A stretch of DNA of 64,000 nucleotides from Micropterix aruncella. Its lineage: Eukaryota; Arthropoda; Insecta; Lepidoptera; Micropterigidae. Shown here piece after piece: positions 10,461-22,859 of this stretch. Made by a program: the position numbers and the translations under genes. Each line of letters opens with the position of its first letter. The stretch's first letter is position 1. A model generated the notes under the pieces. That model was given only the letters and a program-made list of their open reading frames with translations, was not told the origin of the DNA and made no database searches. Where the stretch lies: contig OX155972.1 in the NCBI GenBank assembly GCA_944548615.1, positions 6,764,975 through 6,828,974 on the forward strand, given 5' to 3'.

Positions 10461-12363
10461 GGAATTCAAATTATCCTTAAATTATCTAGAAAAAATCTGC
10501 AACTCGTGATAAAATTATAAATTTTCCTACACGCATTACTTTAAACAGTAGCAGTTGCATTGACAACATATTTTCAAACTGTGAGGTTACTGCAGGCAAC
10601 CGTATTAACTGCGGTCTATCGGACCACGACGGGCAAATGGTGAGCCTCAAATGCTACAATAAATGCAGGGTTAGCCGAGAAGTTTGTGTTAAACGAAAAC
10701 TTACCGAAAATGGTCTTATTAAATTTCAGGCAGCTTTGATAGCTAATTCCCCCTATGTAAGCAATGATCCAAATGAGTCATATGAAAACATTTTAACCCT
10801 TCAGGCCTCGCCCCCTCAGCCGATTGACAAGTTGATGTCCCAAAAAATTTTAGTAAAAATTAGTAAAAAAATTGAATTATGACACTGTCACACCAAAACA
10901 GTAATTACTGCCAAACCACTGTACCCATAATTAAAATAAAACATATTAACATAATAAAATATAATAAAACGAAACAAATTAAATTAAAATAAAATTAAAA
11001 GGGGGCCGTCACGCTGAATCGTGTTTTGGCCGATATCGGCCAATCGGGGCTCTAGGGGTTAAGGTGGTATTTAACATCTCTTAATAATGTAACGATTCCC
11101 CTAAAAAAATACCCAAAACTGAAAAAAACATTTAACGACTGGGCGATTCCGGGTGTTAAGGTTTCTAGATCACCGATGTTTGAATTACTTATCAACTAAA
11201 AACAGGAAAATGTGATGCCGAATTTTTAAAACATATAGGTACAGACCTATAAGAAGAGCTATCTATCCTTCATAGAACGGTCAGAAAATAAAATCAAAGC
11301 TGTCTGGAATATTATAAGCAAAGTGTCGTAGAAGTTTGTCTACAGAAAATGTGGTTAGGTTAAATTCAAACAGTAAACAATATCTAACACTAGTGCAGTT
11401 GCAGAGCTCTTCAACGACCAATTCAGCATTCCAAAAGTTGACAATATTAGCTTATTTGAGACGACCCAAATTTCCTCTGACCTTTTCTATCAAGCTATTG
11501 CAATAGAAATAAGGCGACTTTAAAATTTATGTATACGATGCCACAAGAAATTATAAAAATAAGATAATTATATTAAAATCAAGGACTCTACCGACCTCTG
11601 ATCTATTTCGACAAGAATAATGAAGAGCAGTATTGTCCCGGTGGCCGAATATTTGTCTTCTTTATTAAAAAAATGTATTAGCTCTGGAATTTTCCCAACT
11701 AAAATGAAGATGGAAAAAGTGATTCCTATCCATATAAAGGGACCCCGGGAAGACAAACAACTACCGGCCAATATCACTTTTGCCATCTTTTAGCAAGATA
11801 TTGAAAAAATTAATCCTTCAGAGGCTAAGTACCTTTTTGCCGAACACAACATCCTTACGCCAAAGCAATGTGGGTTCCGCAAGTCACTATCCACCATTGA
11901 TGCGATTGCAGGTCTTATGGAAAAACTATTATCCCGCGTCGATAAGTCGAATAAAACTTGTGGCATTTTTTGTGACGTATCCAAGGCTTTTGATTGCGTC
12001 GATCACCTTATTTTGCTTCAGAATCTCGAGCACTACGGCATTAGAGATACAGTTCTAAGCTTAATACAATCTTACCTACAAGGACGGACGCAAGTCACTA
12101 AAGTCCAAAACAGCTTGAGCGATCACCAAAAAAATACTAAAGGCGTACCGCAAGGTTCCATTCTGGGACCCTTTCTTTTTCTTGTATACATCAATGATAT
12201 ACCTACCAGATTGCGTGTTATCTGATAACGATGAAATTGTACTGTACGCAGATGATACCTCAATAATTTCAGCGATGCAAATCATGAACAACTAATTAGG
12301 CGAATTGATGTTACCATGAAAAAACTTTGTACTTGGTTCCAATTAAATCAATTGTCTCTTAAT
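10461..12363 (+). mobile_element. Degenerate APE-type LINE fragment, U3/U4, with MITE
   Basis: Same LINE module as in U2/U3, but the linker open stretch from 10637 is cut at codon 53 by a 262-bp TTAA-flanked element (10797-11058). Downstream RT blocks 11917-12225 are as in U3 (KTCGIFC, five-T frameshift). Confidence 0.85.
10797..11058. mobile_element. piggyBac-type MITE flanked by TTAA
   Basis: A 262-bp insertion found only in U3. TTAA is duplicated at 10793-10796 and 11059-11062; all other units have a single TTAA at this point. The left end begins CCCTTCAGGCCTCGCCCC and the right end, read inverted, begins CCCCTAGAGCCCCGATTG, a weak terminal inverted repeat. The interior is AT-rich with no ORF. 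TTAA duplication and CCCT ends point to mobilisation by a piggyBac-family transposase. Confidence 0.8.
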
Positions 12364-12590
12364 TAAAAAAATACACATAAGTAGAGTAGTTCATATTTAT
12401 AACGGCAGTCTTGTTTTTTATGCCTTTTAATATATTTACTTGTCGATACATGAATATGGCATATTTTGCCTGAGAGGAGGAGGCAAGTCATTTCATTACA
12501 AACCAGCTTCAAAACAAAAAATGCGTTAACATTTTTTTGAAGAAAAAAAATATACATTTATTATTTTATTATCAAAGACAGTATTTTTTC

Positions 12591-13520
12591 TTAGTTATAA
12601 TGATGTAACATACAATGTATCTTCATATTACTAAATGTACCGAACGTACGATCGCATAGATTGCATACAAACTTCCGTTGCTGCCCGTGTATAACGCGTG
12701 TATGACCGTTCAATTCTTGTTTCCTCAAGAACGACCTTCCACATTTCTCACAATTGTACGACTTTGATTTATTATGTTTTTCATTGACGTGCCTCACCAA
12801 CGAATTCCTCATCGTGAAGGTTTTGTCACATTTTTCACAGGAATAACGTACAGAGGTTCGAATCTTCGGATAAAGGTTCAATCCTAGATGTATGGTATCC
12901 GAGTGAATCTTAAGTCCTTCTTTATATTTAAAGGTTTTATCGCATTTGGGACAGTTGAAAGGTCTGACACGAGTGTGCACTCGTCTTAAGTGACGATTCA
13001 AGTGGTTCTTTCTCACGAACTTGGCTGGACACTTGTCGCATTCAAAGAATACTGATTTTTCGTGTATACACTTGATGTGAACCGTCAAATCTCCTTTTCT
13101 TTTAAACGCACTATCGCATAACTCACAGGCATATTTCAAAGACATGATTTTCACAGATTGAGCGTGACAATCGTGACACTTCATTACCCATTCGTTATTG
13201 GCACAATTCAACTCGACAAAAACATTAATTAACTCATCGCCGCATTCCAAACATTTTAAACGCTCCAGTTTTCGTAAATTTACAAACAATTTCCCGCTGA
13301 AATCATCTCTGGTCGTGGAGGCGTCGCTGCGGGGCTCCGGCTTCAGGAATTTCACTTCTTCAGTCGTAAAATTCTCCCGCTTCACCGGCGAAATTTCCCA
13401 TTCCGTCTTAACCGGGGCGCCGAACAGTAAATTTTTGTTAGAAACTTCGAGGTCTTCGTTGAATCGCACGTGGTTAGGTTTTTCTTTCCCTAAAATCGAA
13501 GTGACATTAATTACCGGCAT
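12591..13520 (-). CDS. C2H2 zinc-finger protein, array copy U4
   Basis: Intact 309-aa copy identical in protein to U3 (A138, H307), suggesting that U3 and U4 are the products of a recent duplication or conversion that preceded the MITE insertion in U3. Confidence 0.8.
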   Translation of the reverse strand: MPVINVTSILGKEKPNHVRFNEDLEVSNKNLLFGAPVKTEWEISPVKRENFTTEEVKFLKPEPRSDASTTRDDFSGKLFVNLRKLERLKCLECGDELINVFVELNCANNEWVMKCHDCHAQSVKIMSLKYACELCDSAFKRKGDLTVHIKCIHEKSVFFECDKCPAKFVRKNHLNRHLRRVHTRVRPFNCPKCDKTFKYKEGLKIHSDTIHLGLNLYPKIRTSVRYSCEKCDKTFTMRNSLVRHVNEKHNKSKSYNCEKCGRSFLRKQELNGHTRVIHGQQRKFVCNLCDRTFGTFSNMKIHCMLHHYN

Positions 13521-14147
13521 CCTTGTAGTGGATGATTTAGTACATCAAACTAAACATTACAAAAAAATGTTTTAAGTTTTTCTGTTAGGTTAGGTTAGGT
13601 TCTCGAAACGTCAGTTTGACATTTGCAAAACTGCCTTCTGCAAGATTGCCTTCTGCAAAACTGCCGCCTGCAAGAATGCCGTCTGCAAGATTGCCGTCTG
13701 CAAATTTGCCTTCTGCAAGTTTGATGGGACCCGTTTTGACATGAACTCCATCTGTGTAAGATTTATTCGTTTTGATTTATTCGTTTTGAAGGGAGACCAG
13801 AGTTTATTTAACAATCCTACTAATATTAACAATGTGTAACATTGTTAATATTAGTAGGATTGTTAAATTATTGCAAATGTATTATATTTAAAAACTTATA
13901 TTTGGGTAAGAAAAAAGCACATCCAGAATAAAAATTAAGAAGGGAAAATAAAAGATTAAAATAAATTAGTTCAAACAAAAAATAACAGAAGGCGACAACG
14001 GTAATTGAAGAAATATAAAGTGAAGAGTGCGACAAAGCATTTACACAAATTGAATATTCAAAAGTAAACGTACAATCGATCCATCGCAGACTAAAATATG
14101 CGTGTCGGCAGTGTCAAAAAGTAATTTGCAGTCCCCTTACTTTATCT
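13521..14147. repeat. Inter-gene spacer of U4: minisatellite, palindrome, IS66-like stretch
   Basis: Minisatellite 13623-13726 (pentapeptide ORF 13611-13832, - strand); palindrome 13806-13868; IS66-like stretch 14019-14147. Confidence 0.8.
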
Positions 14148-15784
14148 GGAATTCAAATTATCCTTAAATTATCTAGAAAAAATCTGCAACTCGTGATAAA
14201 ATTATAAATTTTCCTACACGCATTACTTTAAACAGTAGCAGTTGCATTGACAACATATTTTCAAACTGTGAGGTTACTGCAGGCAACCGTATTAACTGCG
14301 GTCTATCGGACCACGACGGGCAAATGGTGAGCCTCAAATGCTACAATAAATGCAGGGTTAGCCGAGAAGTTTGTGTTAAACGAAAACTTACCGAAAATGG
14401 TCTTATTAAATTTCAGGCAGCTTTGATAGCTAATTCCCCCTATGTAAGCAATGATCCAAATGAGTCATATGAAAACATTTTAAGGTGGTATTTAACATCT
14501 CTTAATAATGTAACGATTCCCCTAAAAAAATACCCAAAACTGAAAAAAACATTTAACGACTGGGCGATTCCGGGTGTTAAGGTTTCTAGATCACCGATGT
14601 TTGAATTACTTATCAACTAAAAACAGGAAAATGTGATGCCGAATTTTTAAAACATATAGGTACAGACCTATAAGAAGAGCTATCTATCCTTCATAGAACG
14701 GTCAGAAAATAAAATCAAAGCTGTCTGGAATATTATAAGCAAAGTGTCGTAGAAGTTTGTCTACAGAAAATGTGGTTAGGTTAAATTCAAACAGTAAACA
14801 ATATCTAACACTAGTGCAGTTGCAGAGCTCTTCAACGACCAATTCAGCATTCCAAAAGTTGACAATATTAGCTTATTTGAGACGACCCAAATTTCCTCTG
14901 ACCTTTTCTATCAAGCTATTGCAATAGAAATAAGGCGACTTTAAAATTTATGTATACGATGCCACAAGAAATTATAAAAATAAGATAATTATATTAAAAT
15001 CAAGGACTCTACCGACCTCTGATCTATTTCGACAAGAATAATGAAGAGCAGTATTGTCCCGGTGGCCGAATATTTGTCTTCTTTATTAAAAAAATGTATT
15101 AGCTCTGGAATTTTCCCAACTAAAATGAAGATGGAAAAAGTGATTCCTATCCATATAAAGGGACCCCGGGAAGACAAACAACTACCGGCCAATATCACTT
15201 TTGCCATCTTTTAGCAAGATATTGAAAAAATTAATCCTTCAGAGGCTAAGTACCTTTTTGCCGAACACAACATCCTTACGCCAAAGCAATGTGGGTTCCG
15301 CAAGTCACTATCCACCATTGATGCGATTGCAGGTCTTATGGAAAAACTATTATCCCGCGTCGATAAGTCGAATAAAACTTGTCGCATTTTTTGTGACGTA
15401 TCCAAGGCTTTTGATTGCGTCGATCACCTTATTTTGCTTCAGAATCTCGAGCACTACGGCATTAGAGATACAGTTCTAAGCTTAATACAATCTTACCTAC
15501 AAGGACGGACGCAAGTCACTAAAGTCCAAAACAGCTTGAGCGATCACCAAAAAAATACTAAAGGCGTACCGCAAGGTTCCATTCTGGGACCCTTTCTTTT
15601 TCTTGTATACATCAATGATATACCTACCAGATTGCGTGTTATCTGATAACGATGAAATTGTACTGTACGCAGATGATACCTCAATAATTTCAGCGATGCA
15701 AATCATGAACAACTAATTAGGCGAATTGATGTTACCATGAAAAAACTTTGTACTTGGTTCCAATTAAATCAATTGTCTCTTAAT
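14148..15784 (+). mobile_element. Degenerate APE-type LINE fragment, U4/U5
   Basis: Linker open stretch 14324-14620 is uninterrupted. RT stretch 15338-15646 reads KTCRIFC, like U2 and U6 rather than the neighbour U4. Same five-T frameshift and same 3' truncation. Confidence 0.85.
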
Positions 15785-16011
15785 TAAAAAAATACACATA
15801 AGTAGAGTAGTTCATATTTATAACGGCAGTCTTGTTTTTTATGCCTTTTAATATATTTACTTGTCGATACATGAATATGGCATATTTTGCCTGAGAGGAG
15901 GAGGCAAGTCATTTCATTACAAACCAGCTTCAAAACAAAAAATGCGTTAACATTTTTTTGAAGAAAAAAAATATACATTTATTATTTTATTATCAAAGAC
16001 AGTATTTTTTC

Positions 16012-16941
16012 TTAGTTATAATGATGTAACATACAATGTATCTTCATATTACTAAATGTACCGAACGTACGATCGCATAGATTGCATACAAACTTCCGTT
16101 GCTGCCCGTGTATAACGCGTGTATGACCGTTCAATTCTTGTTTCCTCAAGAACGACCTTCCACATTTCTCACAATTGTACGACTTTGATTTATTATGTTT
16201 TTCATTGACGTGCCTCACCAACGAATTCCTCATCGTGAAGGTTTTGTCACATTTTTCACAGGAATAACGTACAGAGGTTCGAATCTTCGGATAAAGGTTC
16301 AATCCTAGATGTATGGTATCCGAGTGAATCTTAAGTCCTTCTTTATATTTAAAGGTTTTATCGCATTTGGGACAGTTGAAAGGTCTGACACGAGTGTGCA
16401 CTCGTCTTAAGTGACGATTCAAGTGGTTCTTTCTCACGAACTTGGCTGGACACTTGTCGCATTCAAAGAATACTGATTTTTCGTGTATACACTTGATGTG
16501 AACCGTCAAATCCCCTTTTCTTTTAAACGTACTATCGCATAACTCACAGGCATATTTCAAAGACATGATTTTCACAGATTGAGCGTGACAATCGTGACAC
16601 TTCATTACCCATTCGTTATTGGCACAATTCAACTCGACAAAAACATTAATTAACTCATCGCCGCATTCCAAACATTTTAAACGCTCCAGTTTTCGTAAAT
16701 TTACAAACAATTTCCCGCTGAAATCATCTCTGGTCGTGGAGGCGTCGCTGCGGGGCTCCGGCTTCAGGAATTTCACTTCTTCAGTCGTAAAATTCTCCCG
16801 CTTCACCGGCGAAATTTCCCATTCCGTCTTAACCGGGGCGCCGAACAGTAAATTTTTGTTAGAAACTTCGAGGTCTTCGTTGAATCGCACGTGGTTAGGT
16901 TTTTCTTTCCCTAAAATCGAAGTGACATTAATTACCGGCAT
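16012..16941 (-). CDS. C2H2 zinc-finger protein, array copy U5
   Basis: Intact 309-aa copy with T138 and H307, that is, the U1/U2 state at finger 1 combined with the U3-U8 state at the C-terminus. All six fingers intact. Confidence 0.8.
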   Translation of the reverse strand: MPVINVTSILGKEKPNHVRFNEDLEVSNKNLLFGAPVKTEWEISPVKRENFTTEEVKFLKPEPRSDASTTRDDFSGKLFVNLRKLERLKCLECGDELINVFVELNCANNEWVMKCHDCHAQSVKIMSLKYACELCDSTFKRKGDLTVHIKCIHEKSVFFECDKCPAKFVRKNHLNRHLRRVHTRVRPFNCPKCDKTFKYKEGLKIHSDTIHLGLNLYPKIRTSVRYSCEKCDKTFTMRNSLVRHVNEKHNKSKSYNCEKCGRSFLRKQELNGHTRVIHGQQRKFVCNLCDRTFGTFSNMKIHCMLHHYN

Positions 16942-17568
16942 CCTTGTAGTGGATGATTTAGTACATCAAACTAAACATTACAAAAAAATGTTTTAAGTTT
17001 TTCTGTTAGGTTAGGTTAGGTTCTCGAAACGTCAGTTTGACATTTGCAAAACTGCCTTCTGCAAGATTGCCTTCTGCAAAACTGCCGCCTGCAAGAATGC
17101 CGTCTGCAAGATTGCCGTCTGCAAATTTGCCTTCTGCAAGTTTGATGGGACCCGTTTTGACATGAACTCCATCTGTGTAAGATTTATTCGTTTTGATTTA
17201 TTCGTTTTGAAGGGAGACCAGAGTTTATTTAACAATCCTACTAATATTAACAATGTGTAACATTGTTAATATTAGTAGGATTGTTAAATTATTGCAAATG
17301 TATTATATTTAAAAACTTATATTTGGGTAAGAAAAAAGCACATCCAGAATAAAAATTAAGAAGGGAAAATAAAAGATTAAAATAAATTAGTTCAAACAAA
17401 AAATAACAGAAGGCGACAACGGTAATTGAAGAAATATAAAGTGAAGAGTGCGACAAAGCATTTACACAAATTGAATATTCAAAAGTAAACGTACAATCGA
17501 TCCATCGCAGACTAAAATATGCGTGTCGGCAGTGTCAAAAAGTAATTTGCAGTCCCCTTACTTTATCT
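16942..17568. repeat. Inter-gene spacer of U5: minisatellite, palindrome, IS66-like stretch
   Basis: Minisatellite 17044-17147 (pentapeptide ORF 17032-17253, - strand); palindrome 17227-17289; IS66-like stretch 17440-17568. Confidence 0.8.
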
Positions 17569-19205
17569 GGAATTCAAATTATCCTTAAATTATCTAGAAA
17601 AAATCTGCAACTCGTGATAAAATTATAAATTTTCCTACACGCATTACTTTAAACAGTAGCAGTTGCATTGACAACATATTTTCAAACTGTGAGGTTACTG
17701 CAGGCAACCGTATTAACTGCGGTCTATCGGACCACGACGGGCAAATGGTGAGCCTCAAATGCTACAATAAATGCAGGGTTAGCCGAGAAGTTTGTGTTAA
17801 ACGAAAACTTACCGAAAATGGTCTTATTAAATTTCAGGCAGCTTTGATAGCTAATTCCCCCTATGTAAGCAATGATCCAAATGAGTCATATGAAAACATT
17901 TTAAGGTGGTATTTAACATCTCTTAATAATGTAACGATTCCCCTAAAAAAATACCCAAAACTGAAAAAAACATTTAACGACTGGGCGATTCCGGGTGTTA
18001 AGGTTTCTAGATCACCGATGTTTGAATTACTTATCAACTAAAAACAGGAAAATGTGATGCCGAATTTTTAAAACATATAGGTACAGACCTATAAGAAGAG
18101 CTATCTATCCTTCATAGAACGGTCAGAAAATAAAATCAAAGCTGTCTGGAATATTATAAGCAAAGTGTCGTAGAAGTTTGTCTACAGAAAATGTGGTTAG
18201 GTTAAATTCAAACAGTAAACAATATCTAACACTAGTGCAGTTGCAGAGCTCTTCAACGACCAATTCAGCATTCCAAAAGTTGACAATATTAGCTTATTTG
18301 AGACGACCCAAATTTCCTCTGACCTTTTCTATCAAGCTATTGCAATAGAAATAAGGCGACTTTAAAATTTATGTATACGATGCCACAAGAAATTATAAAA
18401 ATAAGATAATTATATTAAAATCAAGGACTCTACCGACCTCTGATCTATTTCGACAAGAATAATGAAGAGCAGTATTGTCCCGGTGGCCGAATATTTGTCT
18501 TCTTTATTAAAAAAATGTATTAGCTCTGGAATTTTCCCAACTAAAATGAAGATGGAAAAAGTGATTCCTATCCATATAAAGGGACCCCGGGAAGACAAAC
18601 AACTACCGGCCAATATCACTTTTGCCATCTTTTAGCAAGATATTGAAAAAATTAATCCTTCAGAGGCTAAGTACCTTTTTGCCGAACACAACATCCTTAC
18701 GCCAAAGCAATGTGGGTTCCGCAAGTCACTATCCACCATTGATGCGATTGCAGGTCTTATGGAAAAACTATTATCCCGCGTCGATAAGTCGAATAAAACT
18801 TGTCGCATTTTTTGTGACGTATCCAAGGCTTTTGATTGCGTCGATCACCTTATTTTGCTTCAGAATCTCGAGCACTACGGCATTAGAGATACAGTTCTAA
18901 GCTTAATACAATCTTACCTACAAGGACGGACGCAAGTCACTAAAGTCCAAAACAGCTTGAGCGATCACCAAAAAAATACTAAAGGCGTACCGCAAGGTTC
19001 CATTCTGGGACCCTTTCTTTTTCTTGTATACATCAATGATATACCTACCAGATTGCGTGTTATCTGATAACGATGAAATTGTACTGTACGCAGATGATAC
19101 CTCAATAATTTCAGCGATGCAAATCATGAACAACTAATTAGGCGAATTGATGTTACCATGAAAAAACTTTGTACTTGGTTCCAATTAAATCAATTGTCTC
19201 TTAAT
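17569..19205 (+). mobile_element. Degenerate APE-type LINE fragment, U5/U6
   Basis: Linker stretch 17745-18041 and RT stretch 18759-19067 (KTCRIFC) match the U4/U5 copy; no insertion. Confidence 0.85.
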
Positions 19206-19432
19206 TAAAAAAATACACATAAGTAGAGTAGTTCATATTTATAACGGCAGTCTTGTTTTTTATGCCTTTTAATATATTTACTTGTCGATACATGAATATG
19301 GCATATTTTGCCTGAGAGGAGGAGGCAAGTCATTTCATTACAAACCAGCTTCAAAACAAAAAATGCGTTAACATTTTTTTGAAGAAAAAAAATATACATT
19401 TATTATTTTATTATCAAAGACAGTATTTTTTC

Positions 19433-20362
19433 TTAGTTATAATGATGTAACATACAATGTATCTTCATATTACTAAATGTACCGAACGTACGATCGCATA
19501 GATTGCATACAAACTTCCGTTGCTGCCCGTGTATAACGCGTGTATGACCGTTCAATTCTTGTTTCCTCAAGAACGACCTTCCACATTTCTCACAATTGTA
19601 CGACTTTGATTTATTATGTTTTTCATTGACGTGCCTCACCAACGAATTCCTCATCGTGAAGGTTTTGTCACATTTTTCACAGGAATAACGTACAGAGGTT
19701 CGAATCTTCGGATAAAGGTTCAATCCTAGATGTATGGTATCCGAGTGAATCTTAAGTCCTTCTTTATATTTAAAGGTTTTATCGCATTTGGGACAGTTGA
19801 AAGGTCTGACACGAGTGTGCACTCGTCTTAAGTGACGATTCAAGTGGTTCTTTCTCACGAACTTGGCTGGACACTTGTCGCATTCAAAGAATACTGATTT
19901 TTCGTGTATACACTTGATGTGAACCGTCAAATCCCCTTTTCTTTTAAACGTACTATCGCATAACTCACAGGCATATTTCAAAGACATGATTTTCACAGAT
20001 TGAGCGTGACAATCGTGACACTTCATTACCCATTCGTTATTGGCACAATTCAACTCGACAAAAACATTAATTAACTCATCGCCGCATTCCAAACATTTTA
20101 AACGCTCCAGTTTTCGTAAATTTACAAACAATTTCCCGCTGAAATCATCTCTGGTCGTGGAGGCGTCGCTGCGGGGCTCCGGCTTCAGGAATTTCACTTC
20201 TTCAGTCGTAAAATTCTCCCGCTTCACCGGCGAAATTTCCCATTCCGTCTTAACCGGGGCGCCGAACAGTAAATTTTTGTTAGAAACTTCGAGGTCTTCG
20301 TTGAATCGCACGTGGTTAGGTTTTTCTTTCCCTAAAATCGAAGTGACATTAATTACCGGCAT
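19433..20362 (-). CDS. C2H2 zinc-finger protein, array copy U6
   Basis: Intact 309-aa copy, protein identical to U5 (T138, H307). Confidence 0.8.
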   Translation of the reverse strand: MPVINVTSILGKEKPNHVRFNEDLEVSNKNLLFGAPVKTEWEISPVKRENFTTEEVKFLKPEPRSDASTTRDDFSGKLFVNLRKLERLKCLECGDELINVFVELNCANNEWVMKCHDCHAQSVKIMSLKYACELCDSTFKRKGDLTVHIKCIHEKSVFFECDKCPAKFVRKNHLNRHLRRVHTRVRPFNCPKCDKTFKYKEGLKIHSDTIHLGLNLYPKIRTSVRYSCEKCDKTFTMRNSLVRHVNEKHNKSKSYNCEKCGRSFLRKQELNGHTRVIHGQQRKFVCNLCDRTFGTFSNMKIHCMLHHYN

Positions 20363-20990
20363 CCTTGTAGTGGATGATTTAGTACATCAAACTAAACATT
20401 ACAAAAAAATGTTTTAAGTTTTTCTGTTAGGTTAGGTTAGGTTCTCGAAACGTCAGTTTGACATTTGCAAAACTGCCTTCTGCAAGATTGCCTTCTGCAA
20501 AACTGCCGCCTGCAAGAATGCCGTCTGCAAGATTGCCGTCTGCAAATTTGCCTTCTGCAAGTTTGATGGGACCCGTTTTGACATGAACTCCATCTGTGTA
20601 AGATTTATTCGTTTTGATTTATTCGTTTTGAAGGGAGACCAGAGTTTATTTAACAATCCTACTAATATTAACAATGTGTAACATTGTTAATATTAGTAGG
20701 ATTGTTAAATTATTGCAAATGTATTATATTTAAAAAACTTATATTTGGGTAAGAAAAAAGCACATCCAGAATAAAAATTAAGAAGGGAAAATAAAAGATT
20801 AAAATAAATTAGTTCAAACAAAAAATAACAGATGGCGACAACGGTAATTGAAGAAATATAAAGTGAAGAGTGCGACAAAGCATTTACACAAATTGAATAT
20901 TCAAAAGTAAACGTACAATCGATCCATCGCAGACTAAAATATGCGTGTCGGCAGTGTCAAAAAGTAATTTGCAGTCCCCTTACTTTATCT
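20363..20990. repeat. Inter-gene spacer of U6: minisatellite, palindrome, IS66-like stretch
   Basis: Minisatellite 20465-20568 (pentapeptide ORF 20453-20674, - strand); palindrome 20648-20710; IS66-like stretch 20862-20990. Carries CAGATGGCG where U1-U5 have CAGAAGGCG, a variant shared with U7. Confidence 0.8.
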
Positions 20991-22632
20991 GGAATTCAAA
21001 TTATCCTTAAATTATCTAGAAAAAATCTGCAACTCGTGATAAAATTATAAATTTTCCTACACGCATTACTTTAAACAGTAGCAGTTGCATTGACAACATA
21101 TTTTCAAACTGTGAGGTTACTGCAGGCAACCGTATTAACTGCGGTCTATCGGACCACGACGGGCAAATGGTGAGCCTCAAATGCTACAATAAATGCAGAG
21201 TTAGCCGAGAAGTTTGTGTTAAACGAAAACTTACCGAAAATGGTCTTATTAAATTTCAGGCAGCTTTGATAGCTAATTCCCCCTATGTAAGCAATGATCC
21301 AAATGAGTCATATGAAAACATTTTAAGGTGGTATTTACATTTACATCTCTTAATAATGTAACGATTCCCCTAAAAAAATACCCAAAACTGAAAAAAACAT
21401 TTAACGACTGGGCGATTCCGGGTGTTAAGGTTTCTAGATCACCGATGTTTGAATTACTTATCAACTAAAAACAGGAAAATGTGATGCCGAATTTTTAAAA
21501 CATATAGGTACAGACCTATAAGAAGAGCTATCTATCCTTCATAGAACGGTCAGAAAATAAAATCAAAGCTGTCTGGAATATTATAAGCAAAGTGTCGTAG
21601 AAGTTTGTCTACAGAAAATGTGGTTAGGTTAAATTCAAACAGTAAACAATATCTAACACTAGTGCAGTTGCAGAGCTCTTCAACGACCAATTCAGCATTC
21701 CAAAAGTTGACAATATTAGCTTATTTGAGACGACCCAAATTTCCTCTGACCTTTTCTATCAAGCTATTGCAATAGAAATAAGGCGACTTTAAAATTTATG
21801 TATACGATGCCACAAGAAATTATAAAAATAAGATAATTATATTAAAATCAAGGACTCTACCGACCTCTGATCTATTTCGACAAGAATAATGAAGAGCAGT
21901 ATTGTCCCGGTGGCCGAATATTTGTCTTCTTTATTAAAAAAATGTATTAGCTCTGGAATTTTCCCAACTAAAATGAAGATGGAAAAAGTGATTCCTATCC
22001 ATATAAAGGGACCCCGGGAAGACAAACAACTACCGGCCAATATCACTTTTGCCATCTTTTAGCAAGATATTGAAAAAATTAATCCTTCAGAGGCTAAGTA
22101 CCTTTTTGCCGAACACAACATCCTTACGCCAAAGCAATGTGGGTTCCGCAAGTCACTATCCACCATTGATGCGATTGCAGGTCTTATGGAAAAACTATTA
22201 TCCCGCGTCGATAAGTCGAATAAAACTTGTGGCATTTTTTGTGACGTATCCAAGGCTTTTGATTGCGTCGATCACCTTATTTTGCTTCAGAATCTCGAGC
22301 ACTACGGCATTAGAGATACAGTTCTAAGCTTAATACAATCTTACCTACAAGGACGGACGCAAGTCACTAAAGTCCAAAACAGCTTGAGCGATCACCAAAA
22401 AAATACTAAAGGCGTACCGCAAGGTTCCATTCTGGGACCCTTTCTTTTTCTTGTATACATCAATGATATACCTACCAGATTGCGTGTTATCTGATAACGA
22501 TGAAATTGTACTGTACGCAGATGATACCTCAATAATTTCAGCGATGCAAATCATGAACAACTAATTAGGCGAATTGATGTTACCATGAAAAAACTTTGTA
22601 CTGGGTTCCAATTAAATCAATTGTCTCTTAAT
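20991..22632 (+). mobile_element. Degenerate APE-type LINE fragment, U6/U7
   Basis: A 5-bp insertion near 21335-21345 (TTTACATTTACATC for TTTAACATC) shifts the linker frame, shortening its open stretch to 21167-21361. GCAGAG replaces GCAGGG near 21195, shared with U7. RT stretch 22186-22494 reads KTCGIFC. Confidence 0.85.
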
Positions 22633-22859
22633 TAAAAAAATACACATAAGTAGAGTAGTTCATATTTATAACGGCAGTCTTGTTTTTTATGCCTTTTAAT
22701 ATATTTACTTGTCGATACATGAATATGGCATATTTTGCCTGAGAGGAGGAGGCAAGTCATTTCATTACAAACCAGCTTCAAAACAAAAAATGCGTTAACA
22801 TTTTTTTGAAGAAAAAAAATATACATTTATTATTTTATTATCAAAGACAGTATTTTTTC

